DNA of 8,283 nt from Verrucomicrobiota bacterium (GTDB lineage Bacteria; Verrucomicrobiota; Verrucomicrobiia; Opitutales; Seribacteraceae), in contig JAURNO010000073.1 in assembly GCA_030830145.1 (NCBI GenBank), positions 1 to 8,283 of the forward strand, given 5' to 3'. Position numbers and translations under genes: made by a program. This document shows, piece after piece, positions 1 through 7,131 of the stretch (position 1 is its first letter; each line of letters starts with the position of its first letter). The notes beneath the pieces were generated by a model. It ran no database searches, was not told the DNA's origin, and saw only the letters and a list, made by a program, of their open reading frames with translations.

Positions 1-1002
1 GAACCCTATTTCGAGAAATTCGAGACCGCATTGAACGAATGGAAAAAAGGCGGAGGGAAGGAAGGGGCGGACAAACGCTACGAGGCCGACTTGAAAACCT
101 ACCGGGAAGCCCGAGCCAAATGGGAGGAGAAGAAGGAAGGTCGAGCACCCCGGGGCCCGAATGCAAAAGCTTACTCCGATCCCGCCAAAAAAGGGCAACC
201 CGGTGGAATGTTCAACGGGATGATCCTTCCCATTGCCCGGCTATCCATCCGTGGCGTCCTCTTCTATCAGGGTGAAAACAATTCCTTCACTGTCGGGTGG
301 AAACCATTCCACCGAACTTTTCCCTCCGTCATTTCCGATTGGCGCGAGGCCTTCGGGGAAAAGCAACTGCCCTTTGGCATCGTCCAAATAGCCGGATGGA
401 GCAACCGCAGGGGAATGACCTACGACATGAATCATCATTGTAACATAATCAGGGAGATCCAGCATCTGGTCTGGCAAGGCACTCCTAAAACGGGACTAAT
501 CGCAACCTACGACACGAATTCAAACGGAAGCATCCACCCGGGAAGGAAGATGCCCGTTGGTGAGCGCTCCGCCCGCTGGGCTTTGGCTGAGGTGTACGGG
601 TTCAAGACGGATGGAGGACGCAAGACATTGGAATGGATGGGGCCAGTATACGAGTCACACAAATCTGTGGACGGAAAAATGGTAATTGGCTTCAAGGAGG
701 AAACCCGCAGAGGGCTGCGACTGGATCAGGACGTCGAGGTCGGATTCTACGTCGCAGGCGATGATCAGGTCTTTCGCGAAGCGCGTGCCCGGGTGGACGC
801 AGGGAAGGGAACGATCATAGTCTGGCACGACGAGATTCCCGAACCCGTTGCCGTTCGATATGCTTTCAGTAACCTCCCGATAGGTGGGCTGATGAACGCC
901 CGCGAACTCCCCGCCTATCCTTTTCGTACTGATGACTGGCCCATCACTCCCCACCAATCAACCGGATCTTATTTGGTCAAGGAAGCCTTTGGGAAGAAGT
1001 AG
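1..1002 (+). CDS. Sialate O-acetylesterase family protein, 5'-truncated
   Basis: The 3' part (333 codons plus TAG) of a gene that enters the window from the left in frame 1. It belongs to the SGNH-like sialate O-acetylesterase (SASA) family, which removes acetyl groups from sialic acids or other sugars and is usually exported. Visible marks are a GVLFYQGENNS block at fragment residues 85-95, matching the family's WYQGESN-type motif, and SIHP at 177-180, whose His179 is the probable catalytic histidine of the Asp-x-x-His pair. A beta-rich C-terminal domain follows at about 210-320. The nucleophile serine block and signal peptide would lie upstream and are not visible. Fragment residues 1-55 are a highly charged Lys/Glu-rich, probably helical insertion just before the conserved core. 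The gene converges on the giant dehydrogenase gene, 16 bp away. The family call is firm; the true substrate (sialic acid or plant/algal acetylated glycans) is not shown. Confidence 0.87.
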   Translation, partial: EPYFEKFETALNEWKKGGGKEGADKRYEADLKTYREARAKWEEKKEGRAPRGPNAKAYSDPAKKGQPGGMFNGMILPIARLSIRGVLFYQGENNSFTVGWKPFHRTFPSVISDWREAFGEKQLPFGIVQIAGWSNRRGMTYDMNHHCNIIREIQHLVWQGTPKTGLIATYDTNSNGSIHPGRKMPVGERSARWALAEVYGFKTDGGRKTLEWMGPVYESHKSVDGKMVIGFKEETRRGLRLDQDVEVGFYVAGDDQVFREARARVDAGKGTIIVWHDEIPEPVAVRYAFSNLPIGGLMNARELPAYPFRTDDWPITPHQSTGSYLVKEAFGKK

Positions 1003-1004
1003 CC

Positions 1005-1018
1005 CGGGGCAAGCCCCG
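1005..1018. terminator. GC-rich hairpin between convergent genes, possible bidirectional terminator
   Basis: CGGGGC, AA, GCCCCG form a perfect palindrome; the practical structure is a GGGG/CCCC stem closing a CAAG tetraloop. It fills almost the whole gap between the TAG of the esterase gene (1000-1002) and the TGA of the minus-strand gene (1019-1021). This position suits a transcription stop for both genes. No T-tract follows on either strand, so it is not a classical intrinsic terminator. It could equally be a dispersed REP-like hairpin. Confidence 0.4.
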
Positions 1019-4000
1019 TCAACGCGTAGCCTGGTAGCGACCTTCGATGTGCAGAATCTCCCCGATGAGCTTGTGTATGTAATTGCCTTCGAGGACGAAT
1101 TCGTTCTCCGACTTGGAAACGCACCTTTTTTTCCAGATGACGTCCTTGCCGTTGCGCAGGATGACCATTCCGTCCTCTTTCACCTCACGCGTATAAGTCT
1201 TGAGGTACTTCCAGGTACCCAGCGCCGGGTGTCCCTTCAGGTCCACCGGAGTGGGAGGAATGTAGGCGGGAATCTCCTCCGCCTCGATCGCGGACGAAAG
1301 TTTGCGCAGCCTAATGTTACGAAACTCGATCGGTGCCCCCTCGGACTCCAGGCAAAAGTAGCCTGAGGCCGGTGAGATATTATCTCCGCCGGAAACTTCC
1401 TCCCCGTTCACCCAAAGCCGCACTTCGCCATCGATTGCCCGGACGTAATAGTGGTTCCACTTGTTGATTCCCTTGGTCGTCTCCTTGGAAGGAAAGCTCC
1501 GCTTGCCATTGGGCGCCACGGGAGGAAATGGTTTCATTTTGACCGGACCGACCGGAAAAACATCCCCATGGCTGGTAAACCAGTCGGCGGGTTTTTTGTG
1601 CCTTTGGGTATAAACTTCCGCATAGCCCAAGTCCAGCACCTGCACCTCGATCCCATGAGGCAAGCGACCATGTCCGGCAGCGAGCTTGGCGATGCTGGCA
1701 GGTGTTCCCCAAACGAAGACACCCGAGTTTCCACCTTTTTTCTTATGCATCCATTCGAGGAGGAGTTCGAAATTTTTCAAGGGCTCGCGGTAGCGGATCA
1801 CGCCCGTTGGTTTGCCCGTGCAAAAAGCGTGTCCCCCCTCCCACCGCCAAGTGTCGGCCAGGCAATTGACGTTCACGAAATCCTCGCCCGTGAGAACCTG
1901 CCAACCGGGCTCTCGGCCGGTAGGCGGAACCGGCTCGCCGGACTTTGCTCCGGCGGGACCGGCTTCACCCAAACCGCAGGTTTTCAGGTAACTGGCCAAA
2001 TCGGCCAAATCCTGATTCTCCATTCCCAGATCGGATGCCGAAGGCATCCAGGAATCGTTCAAGTAATTGATCTTGGCGCTCGCCCGGCGAAAAAGAATTT
2101 TACGGGTCTGCCCTCCCATTACCTTGAGCTTGAGGGATCCGGCATGCCAACTGTAATTCGATAAAAAGCCCTCCGCCACCTTGCCTGTTTTTTTGGAAGT
2201 CAGGCGTACCGGCTTCTCGTAACCATGAGCAAGCTTGGCATCCGGATAAACGATTTCCTTTACGATTTCCTCGATGGTGCGTTCTTTACCCCAATGCGTA
2301 AGCTCCGGGCCAAAGGGAACACCCACCCCTTCGATCTTATGGCATATATAACATTTTCCTGCTTGGGCTTTCCCTCGGATCGGGTCTCCCTTTAACTTGG
2401 CAATTTCCTGGGGCTCGGAAACCTTGGTGGCCAAACCGAGGTTCGCCGGGACAGGATAACTGACAGTCATCATTTCCCCTTCCAGGTCATTCAAGTCCTT
2501 GGCGATGATCTCCCGGACGGTTTCCTGATAATAGGAAGCCTCGAAGGCAGGCAATTCGGCCAAAGCTCTCAAACGCTTGCTGCGGTCAAGACGATCCTGA
2601 TCGTTCCGAAAACTGGCAAAGGCCATGGCGAGAAAACGAAATTCGTCCACGGGGGGTTGCTGGGCCCGAATACACAGATCCAAGTCTCGAACCGATTCAG
2701 CCGTATGAAGGCGCCAGGCCAAATTCTTGGCCTTCCATTGCCATTCTTCAGGTTTCGGAAAGAGCGGGCGGAGCAATTGTTCGTATACTTCTCTTTCCTT
2801 GCCGTGGAAGGCGACGCCCAAGGCTTCGAGGTAGTAACGGTTACGACCGTCGTAACCATCGATCAAGGCAATCAAACTTTTCCTACACTCGAAGAAAGAA
2901 ACTCCTTTCAAGCTCACGGCAACCTCCCTGCGCACGGAAGGAAACTTTGATCCGGCCAACGCATTTGCCCGGTCAAGCAATCCCTCAGGATCGGCATGCC
3001 TCAAAGCCCGGTAAGCCACGATTACTTTCTCGGGCTCGTCTTCCGCCTTCAAGTATGAGGAAACCTCAGTCCGCCCCTCCTTGCCGAGCTGAGCCAACAC
3101 CCAAACGGCCCGCGAACGCAAGTTTGCGTCCCGTTCGTGCTCACGAAGAAAAGCAAGGACTTGCCCGGTTGCACTCTCCCCCTTGGCCACCAATTGGGCC
3201 GCAGCATGGGAGCGTACGTTGACGGCTGGGTTTTTCAGGGCACTCAGAAGACCGGGCACCGTAGAGAAATCGATCTTGGGCGAGGTTGGCTTCGGTCCCT
3301 TCTTGCGGGTAATTCGATAGATGCTTCCACTTACCTGATTGGTTCGCCGGCTTGTGTCGTTGTAAAAATCGCTGAAGAAGAGGGAACCGTCCGGGCCAAG
3401 GGCAATGTCCGTGGGCAAAAAGCGCTGAGCCTTCTCCGAGGCCTTGAGCCGGACGAAGGGACGATGCGTCCCCATCTCGATCTGAGCCTCCACCAATTGA
3501 GGGGAACAGGCCATGATCTCCTTGCGCACCATGCAACTCACCAAGTAGGTCCCCGCAAGACCCAGGGTATCGTCCTCGATCAACACGTTTCCCGTAGGCG
3601 AACCCGCACCGTAAATCGAGCCCGGAGGGAAGGCTCCGGGATAGTTTTCCCGCCAGTGGGAGCGGGAGAACCGTAGGCTCTTGTTCCAGCCCGATGGCTC
3701 TTCCCAAGTCTTGGCGACCTCTTCCCATGACCGGCTACCATCCGTAAGATCCGCGTACCCCATGTTGGCATGTTCCATGATCCAGGAGGAACGCGAATGG
3801 GCGGGGTCGTCGTTATCACTCTGCAGGACGTCGCCATGGGAGGTAACGAACATGTCGTGGGGGTTGCGCATGTTCTCCCCCGTGGGGGTCAAGCCCGTTC
3901 CGTCCGGGTTGATCCTCATTGTCATGCCGCCTACGTAAACTTCGCCATCGGAGCTTTTCTTCCCGATCGCTTCGGGGTACCCGTAATAACATCCGGAAAG

Positions 4001-4618
4001 AAAGTGCCGCCCATCCTTGGTCTTGATATCGGCTCCGCAGTTCCCAAAGGAAAAATGCCACTGTCCGCTCGGAGCGCCCACTACCGCATGAACGGTGTGG
4101 TCGTGGTTTTTGTTCTGAAAACCGGTCAGAAAAACTTCCCTCTTGTCGACTTTCGGATCAAAGACCGCATTGCGGTCGACGTCCGTGTAAACGATGATCG
4201 ACGGGGTAGCCGAGAGGACGATGCGGTTGTCAAAAACGGCGATGCCAAGGGGGGCGTGTCTCATTTCCTTTTCCGTTACGAAGGGATGCGAATGATCGGC
4301 TTTCCCATCCCCGTCCTTGTCCTCCACCACCATGATGGATCGTCCGGCTTGTACTCTCAGGCCTTGGTTGTAGTCGATTCCCTCGGTTACCCAAAGTCGG
4401 CCCTGCGCGTCGAAGTCCATGGCGACGGGCGAATAGACCAAAGGCGAACGGGCCCATAATTCAATAGTCAGGTTTTCATCCGCAAGTTCAAAAGCCTCCG
4501 GCGGGACCCCTTCGATGGATCGATTCTCTTGGGCGAAACTTTCGCGGTCCGGGGCGCAAAAAACTTTCGGGACAAGGCATGAGAATACAAGGAGAACGGG
4601 CAGGCTGAACTTATGCAT
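1019..4618 (-). CDS. Exported dehydrogenase-like propeller / HEAT / cytochrome c / DUF1080 fusion protein
   Basis: A 1199-residue protein. Domains in order: signal peptide (1 to about 22, hydrophobic core 5-20, cleavage probably near VFCA, no lipobox); a beta-propeller of the PVC 'putative membrane-bound dehydrogenase' type, related to glucose/sorbosone dehydrogenases (about 36-440, with a DKDGDGKAD calcium-loop-like stretch at 100-108 and RNPHD at 251-255); HEAT-like helical repeats (about 453-610); a Pirellula/Verrucomicrobium-type haem domain (about 740-885) with CYICH at 756-760, where Cys756, Cys759 and His760 bind haem and Met858 is a candidate distal ligand; a DUF1080 (3-keto-disaccharide hydrolase type, lectin-like fold) domain at about 905-1107; and an unassigned beta-rich tail at 1120-1199. 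The likely role is periplasmic sugar oxidation linked to electron transfer, with hydrolysis or elimination of the keto-glycoside. That role is inferred from the domains. The ATG at 4618 is chosen because it gives a clean signal peptide; no good Shine-Dalgarno sequence precedes it. The frame is intact. The architecture call is strong, the substrate unknown. Confidence 0.9.
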   Translation of the reverse strand: MHKFSLPVLLVFSCLVPKVFCAPDRESFAQENRSIEGVPPEAFELADENLTIELWARSPLVYSPVAMDFDAQGRLWVTEGIDYNQGLRVQAGRSIMVVEDKDGDGKADHSHPFVTEKEMRHAPLGIAVFDNRIVLSATPSIIVYTDVDRNAVFDPKVDKREVFLTGFQNKNHDHTVHAVVGAPSGQWHFSFGNCGADIKTKDGRHFLSGCYYGYPEAIGKKSSDGEVYVGGMTMRINPDGTGLTPTGENMRNPHDMFVTSHGDVLQSDNDDPAHSRSSWIMEHANMGYADLTDGSRSWEEVAKTWEEPSGWNKSLRFSRSHWRENYPGAFPPGSIYGAGSPTGNVLIEDDTLGLAGTYLVSCMVRKEIMACSPQLVEAQIEMGTHRPFVRLKASEKAQRFLPTDIALGPDGSLFFSDFYNDTSRRTNQVSGSIYRITRKKGPKPTSPKIDFSTVPGLLSALKNPAVNVRSHAAAQLVAKGESATGQVLAFLREHERDANLRSRAVWVLAQLGKEGRTEVSSYLKAEDEPEKVIVAYRALRHADPEGLLDRANALAGSKFPSVRREVAVSLKGVSFFECRKSLIALIDGYDGRNRYYLEALGVAFHGKEREVYEQLLRPLFPKPEEWQWKAKNLAWRLHTAESVRDLDLCIRAQQPPVDEFRFLAMAFASFRNDQDRLDRSKRLRALAELPAFEASYYQETVREIIAKDLNDLEGEMMTVSYPVPANLGLATKVSEPQEIAKLKGDPIRGKAQAGKCYICHKIEGVGVPFGPELTHWGKERTIEEIVKEIVYPDAKLAHGYEKPVRLTSKKTGKVAEGFLSNYSWHAGSLKLKVMGGQTRKILFRRASAKINYLNDSWMPSASDLGMENQDLADLASYLKTCGLGEAGPAGAKSGEPVPPTGREPGWQVLTGEDFVNVNCLADTWRWEGGHAFCTGKPTGVIRYREPLKNFELLLEWMHKKKGGNSGVFVWGTPASIAKLAAGHGRLPHGIEVQVLDLGYAEVYTQRHKKPADWFTSHGDVFPVGPVKMKPFPPVAPNGKRSFPSKETTKGINKWNHYYVRAIDGEVRLWVNGEEVSGGDNISPASGYFCLESEGAPIEFRNIRLRKLSSAIEAEEIPAYIPPTPVDLKGHPALGTWKYLKTYTREVKEDGMVILRNGKDVIWKKRCVSKSENEFVLEGNYIHKLIGEILHIEGRYQATR

Positions 4619-4626
4619 AAGGGTCC

Positions 4627-4654
4627 ATTATCCCGAATCAGAGCACGGAACCAA
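4627..4654 (-). promoter_or_regulatory. Candidate promoter for the dehydrogenase/DUF1080 gene
   Basis: On the minus strand GATAAT (4632-4627) matches the -10 consensus at five of six bases. TTGGTT (4654-4649), 16 bp upstream, is a weak -35 (three of six). The -10 element ends only 8 nt before the ATG, so the predicted start of transcription falls at or next to the start codon and the mRNA would be leaderless or nearly so. This fits the lack of a ribosome binding site. The gene could instead be read through from the upstream operon, 60 bp away. Prediction only. Confidence 0.33.
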
Positions 4655-4678
4655 GCTAGAAATCGGCTTTGACGCCAA

Positions 4679-5902
4679 TCAGTCGATGAACTTCTCTCGT
4701 TCTTCCTTGGTGGGCATCCGGCAAGCTTCGCTCTTCCCAAAAAGCTTGTAACGGTTACGGGCAATCAAGCCATAGGTCCAATCCCGGAGCGCGGTCGGAA
4801 TCAAAAGAAACCACCACGCAGCGGACCAAATGCCGCCAAGTTGAGCCAGCAGACGGAGCACTGCGGAGGATCGCTTGTAAATCTTTCCGTCGTCGTAAAA
4901 TACAAGGGTTTGAAGATCCTTCGTATCCTCCTTTGCTTCCCGGGCTGCAAATTCACCTTGAAGCGGAGAAAACTTAAGAAGGTTTCTGGAGTCAATGCTC
5001 ATAAGGAAATCAACCGTGCTGTTGCACATCCCGCACACACCGTCGAAAAGAACGACTTTCTTCACCCCTTCGCGTGGTCGTTGCCCGAACCAATTCGGAT
5101 CAAAGGTAAAAAAGTGGATCATCATCATCCCGAAGGTCAGGTCCGCGAAACTGACCAACGAAAGGATACCCAGGTGCATGGACATGACCAGGATCCAAGC
5201 CCAAGCCCTCGCCTTGCGAAAGATACAGAGGATGACAAAGCCTATTTCCAGTGCGAGGGTACCCCAAGTAAGAAACGAGATAAGGGAGGGAGAGAGAGTC
5301 AGGAGGAAATCGCGCCAAGCCCAATCCCGGGCAAGCGGATTGTGAAGGAGGTGAAGAATCGCGCTCCCGTCCAGCCAACTCGGAGAGCCCAACTTATCAA
5401 TTCCACTGGCGAAATAGGCTAAGCCGGCAATCAGCCAGGCGCCGTAAAACAAGATTGCCGGCATTTTCCATGCGGAATCGGTTTTCTTTCCCAGGCAAAA
5501 AGGTTCGCCGATGGGAACGAGCGCATTGGCCAGGAGCAACCAACCGACGAAAGGAATGCCCGGGTTGCTGATCAAATTGTTCCGATGAAAAAGGCAGGCC
5601 CACCCATACCACAGCACTAGGCAACAGGTCCGGCGCCGGAAACCAAGCAGGATGCCCAGGGACAGGAGAGCGTTGAAGGCAACGAAGCACCGTACCTGAA
5701 GAGGCGAGTCCATCACATTCAGGATGTTGGGGAAAGTGCCGAAAGTGAAATTGAGGGTGGAATCCGCCAAAATCCCCGCGTTGCTCCAAATATCCGGAGC
5801 GGCCGGCACAAGGAAGAGGAAATGCAGGAGTAAATAGGAACCGAAAACGATACGGAAGAGCGAATATTGATACGCCGGATATCCTGCCACGCCTTGCTTC
5901 AC
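4679..5902 (-). CDS. HTTM membrane domain fused to DCC-type (DUF393) thiol-disulfide oxidoreductase domain
   Basis: A 407-residue protein starting at GTG 5902. Residues 1-265 form an HTTM module, the multi-pass domain related to vitamin K-dependent gamma-carboxylase. It has hydrophobic segments near 13-31, 72-88, 90-105, 115-130, 148-165, 205-228 and 233-260, and family-like blocks FHRNNLISNPG (105-115) and FASGIDKLGSPSWLDG (164-179). Residues 280-400 form a DCC1/DUF393 domain with the redox motif DGVCGMC (Cys290, Cys293) and the usual C-terminal RNRYKLFG (382-389). The start is set by GGAGGG at 5917-5912, 9 nt upstream, and by the GTGA overlap with the stop of the preceding gene (5901-5899), a classic coupled-translation layout. 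A TTG ten codons upstream is in frame but has no ribosome binding site. Family knowledge suggests thiol redox activity next to a membrane catalytic or sensing module. Whether the HTTM part has any carboxylase/epoxidase-like activity is unknown. Confidence 0.88.
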   Translation of the reverse strand: MKQGVAGYPAYQYSLFRIVFGSYLLLHFLFLVPAAPDIWSNAGILADSTLNFTFGTFPNILNVMDSPLQVRCFVAFNALLSLGILLGFRRRTCCLVLWYGWACLFHRNNLISNPGIPFVGWLLLANALVPIGEPFCLGKKTDSAWKMPAILFYGAWLIAGLAYFASGIDKLGSPSWLDGSAILHLLHNPLARDWAWRDFLLTLSPSLISFLTWGTLALEIGFVILCIFRKARAWAWILVMSMHLGILSLVSFADLTFGMMMIHFFTFDPNWFGQRPREGVKKVVLFDGVCGMCNSTVDFLMSIDSRNLLKFSPLQGEFAAREAKEDTKDLQTLVFYDDGKIYKRSSAVLRLLAQLGGIWSAAWWFLLIPTALRDWTYGLIARNRYKLFGKSEACRMPTKEEREKFID

Positions 5903-6381
5903 GGCTTCGGTCCCTCCACGGTCAGTCGGCAAGGGAGTTCAGGATCTTTTCGGTCATTGGTTCTCGTGTCCAAATGGACGGTCACTTTCCTCAAGGGAGT
6001 TTCCAAACCAAAGGAGCGGCCGATGGTTCCGGGTTCGATGAAGGCATAGGTCAAAACTGGTTTCCAAATTCGTTCCGGGAGAATCGCTCCGTAGGAAATG
6101 GCCGCTCCGATCACGTTGCGGTAATTGTAGGGGGCGTCGAAGCGGGCATACAACTGCGGGGTAATTGGAACTTCGCCGGTTTGGCCATTCTTGTCCTCGT
6201 ACTCCAAGGTGAAATCCAAGGCAAAGGTCTCGCACCCTTTTTGCTCGGTGAAGACAATCGGTAAGGGCGAGGCAACGGTAACCTTCCCCATTCCCTCCAA
6301 CCACTTTTGTTGGGTAGCGAACCCGATAAACTGGAGGAGTCCCACCCCGACAAGGCAAATGCGAGCGTAGTGATGAAACAT
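5899..6381 (-). CDS. Membrane-anchored protein of unknown function, 160 residues
   Basis: I do not recognise a family. The protein has a short N-terminal hydrophobic helix (about 8-22) preceded by HHYAR, most likely an uncleaved anchor or signal. The remaining roughly 135 residues look soluble and mostly beta (alternating stretches around 33-60, 69-82 and 132-157). Cys50 and Cys151 are the only cysteines outside the N-terminal segment and could pair. The ATG at 6381 is supported by AAGGAA (6396-6391), 9 nt upstream. The gene starts 3 bp after the stop of the hydroxylase gene and its TGA overlaps the GTG of the HTTM-DCC gene, so the three are almost certainly co-transcribed. The tight coupling suggests it is a partner subunit or substrate of the HTTM-DCC protein; that is inference. 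The open frame is well supported as a gene by its packing. Confidence 0.82.
   Translation of the reverse strand: MFHHYARICLVGVGLLQFIGFATQQKWLEGMGKVTVASPLPIVFTEQKGCETFALDFTLEYEDKNGQTGEVPITPQLYARFDAPYNYRNVIGAAISYGAILPERIWKPVLTYAFIEPGTIGRSFGLETPLRKVTVHLDTRTNDRKDPELPCRLTVEGPKP
5912..5917 (-). promoter_or_regulatory. Ribosome binding site that decides the GTG start of the HTTM-DCC gene
   Basis: GGAGGG on the minus strand lies 9 nt before GTG 5902-5900, inside the 3' end of the preceding gene. It favours the GTG start overlapping the TGA over the upstream TTG (5932-5930), which has no purine-rich sequence before it. Confidence 0.75.
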
Positions 6382-6384
6382 CGT

Positions 6385-7131
6385 TTACTTTTCCTTGGGA
6401 GGATAAGGATCGTTCACGTTTTTATGCAAAAGCATGTTCTTCAACTGGCTTTCACGCTCGGTCCGAAAGCCACAATCGCCTTGGTAGGAAGTCGGATTGT
6501 CGAAAGTACCGAAGAGCATATCCCAAATGGGCAGATCGGAAAAGTTCTTGTAATGTTTACCGCGCTGATGATGGATGCGGTGCATCTCGGGACGTTGGAA
6601 AAAATAGCCGATCCAACGGGGAGTCTTGATGTTCATGTGGTAAAAGTATTCACCGAGGGAAGCATAGAGAAGACACCAGGCTCCCGCTTCAACGGAAAGA
6701 CCGAAAAGGAAATAATTGATGGCACCGATGATGAGCGAGTTAACGATGATCTCGCTTGGATGCTTGTAGAAAGAGGTGATGGTCTCGATGCGACTGGGGC
6801 TATGATGCACCTGATGAAAAGCCAGCCAGAGAAAATTCACGTCGTGACGCAAACGGTGCCACCAATAAAAAAACAGGGTCACGACGATGTAGCTGAGAAA
6901 ACCACCTAAAAAATCGGGGACACCGGACAACTGGAAAACATACCATTCTGAACTTTGAAACCACTTGTCCCAAGTAGACATGGCCAGAACGACTACCCCT
7001 AGTTGAAGAATGTTGATGACGACTACGCGCAGCCACCAACCGTCGACATGAGGCAATTTTTGGTCGGGAATGATCCGTTCGAGGACAATCAAAAATGCTC
7101 CTGCCCCAAGAATCGGAATCAACGTGTTCAT
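6385..7131 (-). CDS. Fatty acid hydroxylase / sterol desaturase family membrane di-iron enzyme
   Basis: A 248-residue integral membrane protein of the fatty acid hydroxylase superfamily, which uses a histidine-bound di-iron centre and O2 to hydroxylate or desaturate lipids. The full histidine set is visible: HRLRH (92-96), HQVHH (106-110), His124 in FYKHPSE, His165 in EYFYHMN, HRIHH (184-188) and His193 in GKHYKNF. Hydrophobic segments lie near 3-20, 34-50, 72-91 and 128-160. The length suits a bacterial member. The open frame runs far upstream (to 8076), but that extension is only the antisense of the divergent dehydrogenase gene. ATG 7131 is chosen because it opens the first hydrophobic segment. 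It is the first gene of a three-gene operon and stops 3 bp before the next start. Many bacterial members have no known substrate; sterol, carotenoid, sphingoid base or fatty acid are all possible. Confidence 0.9.
   Translation of the reverse strand: MNTLIPILGAGAFLIVLERIIPDQKLPHVDGWWLRVVVINILQLGVVVLAMSTWDKWFQSSEWYVFQLSGVPDFLGGFLSYIVVTLFFYWWHRLRHDVNFLWLAFHQVHHSPSRIETITSFYKHPSEIIVNSLIIGAINYFLFGLSVEAGAWCLLYASLGEYFYHMNIKTPRWIGYFFQRPEMHRIHHQRGKHYKNFSDLPIWDMLFGTFDNPTSYQGDCGFRTERESQLKNMLLHKNVNDPYPPKEK
6391..6396 (-). promoter_or_regulatory. Ribosome binding site of the 160-residue protein gene
   Basis: AAGGAA on the minus strand lies 9 nt before the ATG at 6381. It sits within the last codons of the hydroxylase gene, so translation of the two genes is probably linked. 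Confidence 0.65.

Noticed and set aside
1451..2164. Plus-strand open frame of 237 codons
   Set aside because: It lies wholly antisense within the DUF1080 and haem-domain part of the giant gene, has no family-like motifs, and fits a shadow frame.
2339..2353. Haem motif taken as a separate cytochrome gene
   Set aside because: The CYICH motif is in frame inside the uninterrupted 1199-codon gene, with no internal start or stop around it.
3770..4459. Plus-strand open frame of 229 codons
   Set aside because: It is antisense to the well-supported propeller domain of the giant gene, with no recognisable motif.
4613..4630. Five-codon reading frame ATG GAC CCT TAT GCA TAA overlapping the start of the giant gene on the minus strand, as a possible leader peptide
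   Set aside because: It has no ribosome binding site, and its ATG overlaps the likely -10 box, so it would probably not be in the transcript.
6307..6909. Plus-strand open frame of 200 codons
   Set aside because: It is antisense to the histidine-motif hydroxylase gene and the 160-residue protein gene, both of which have start and spacing support.
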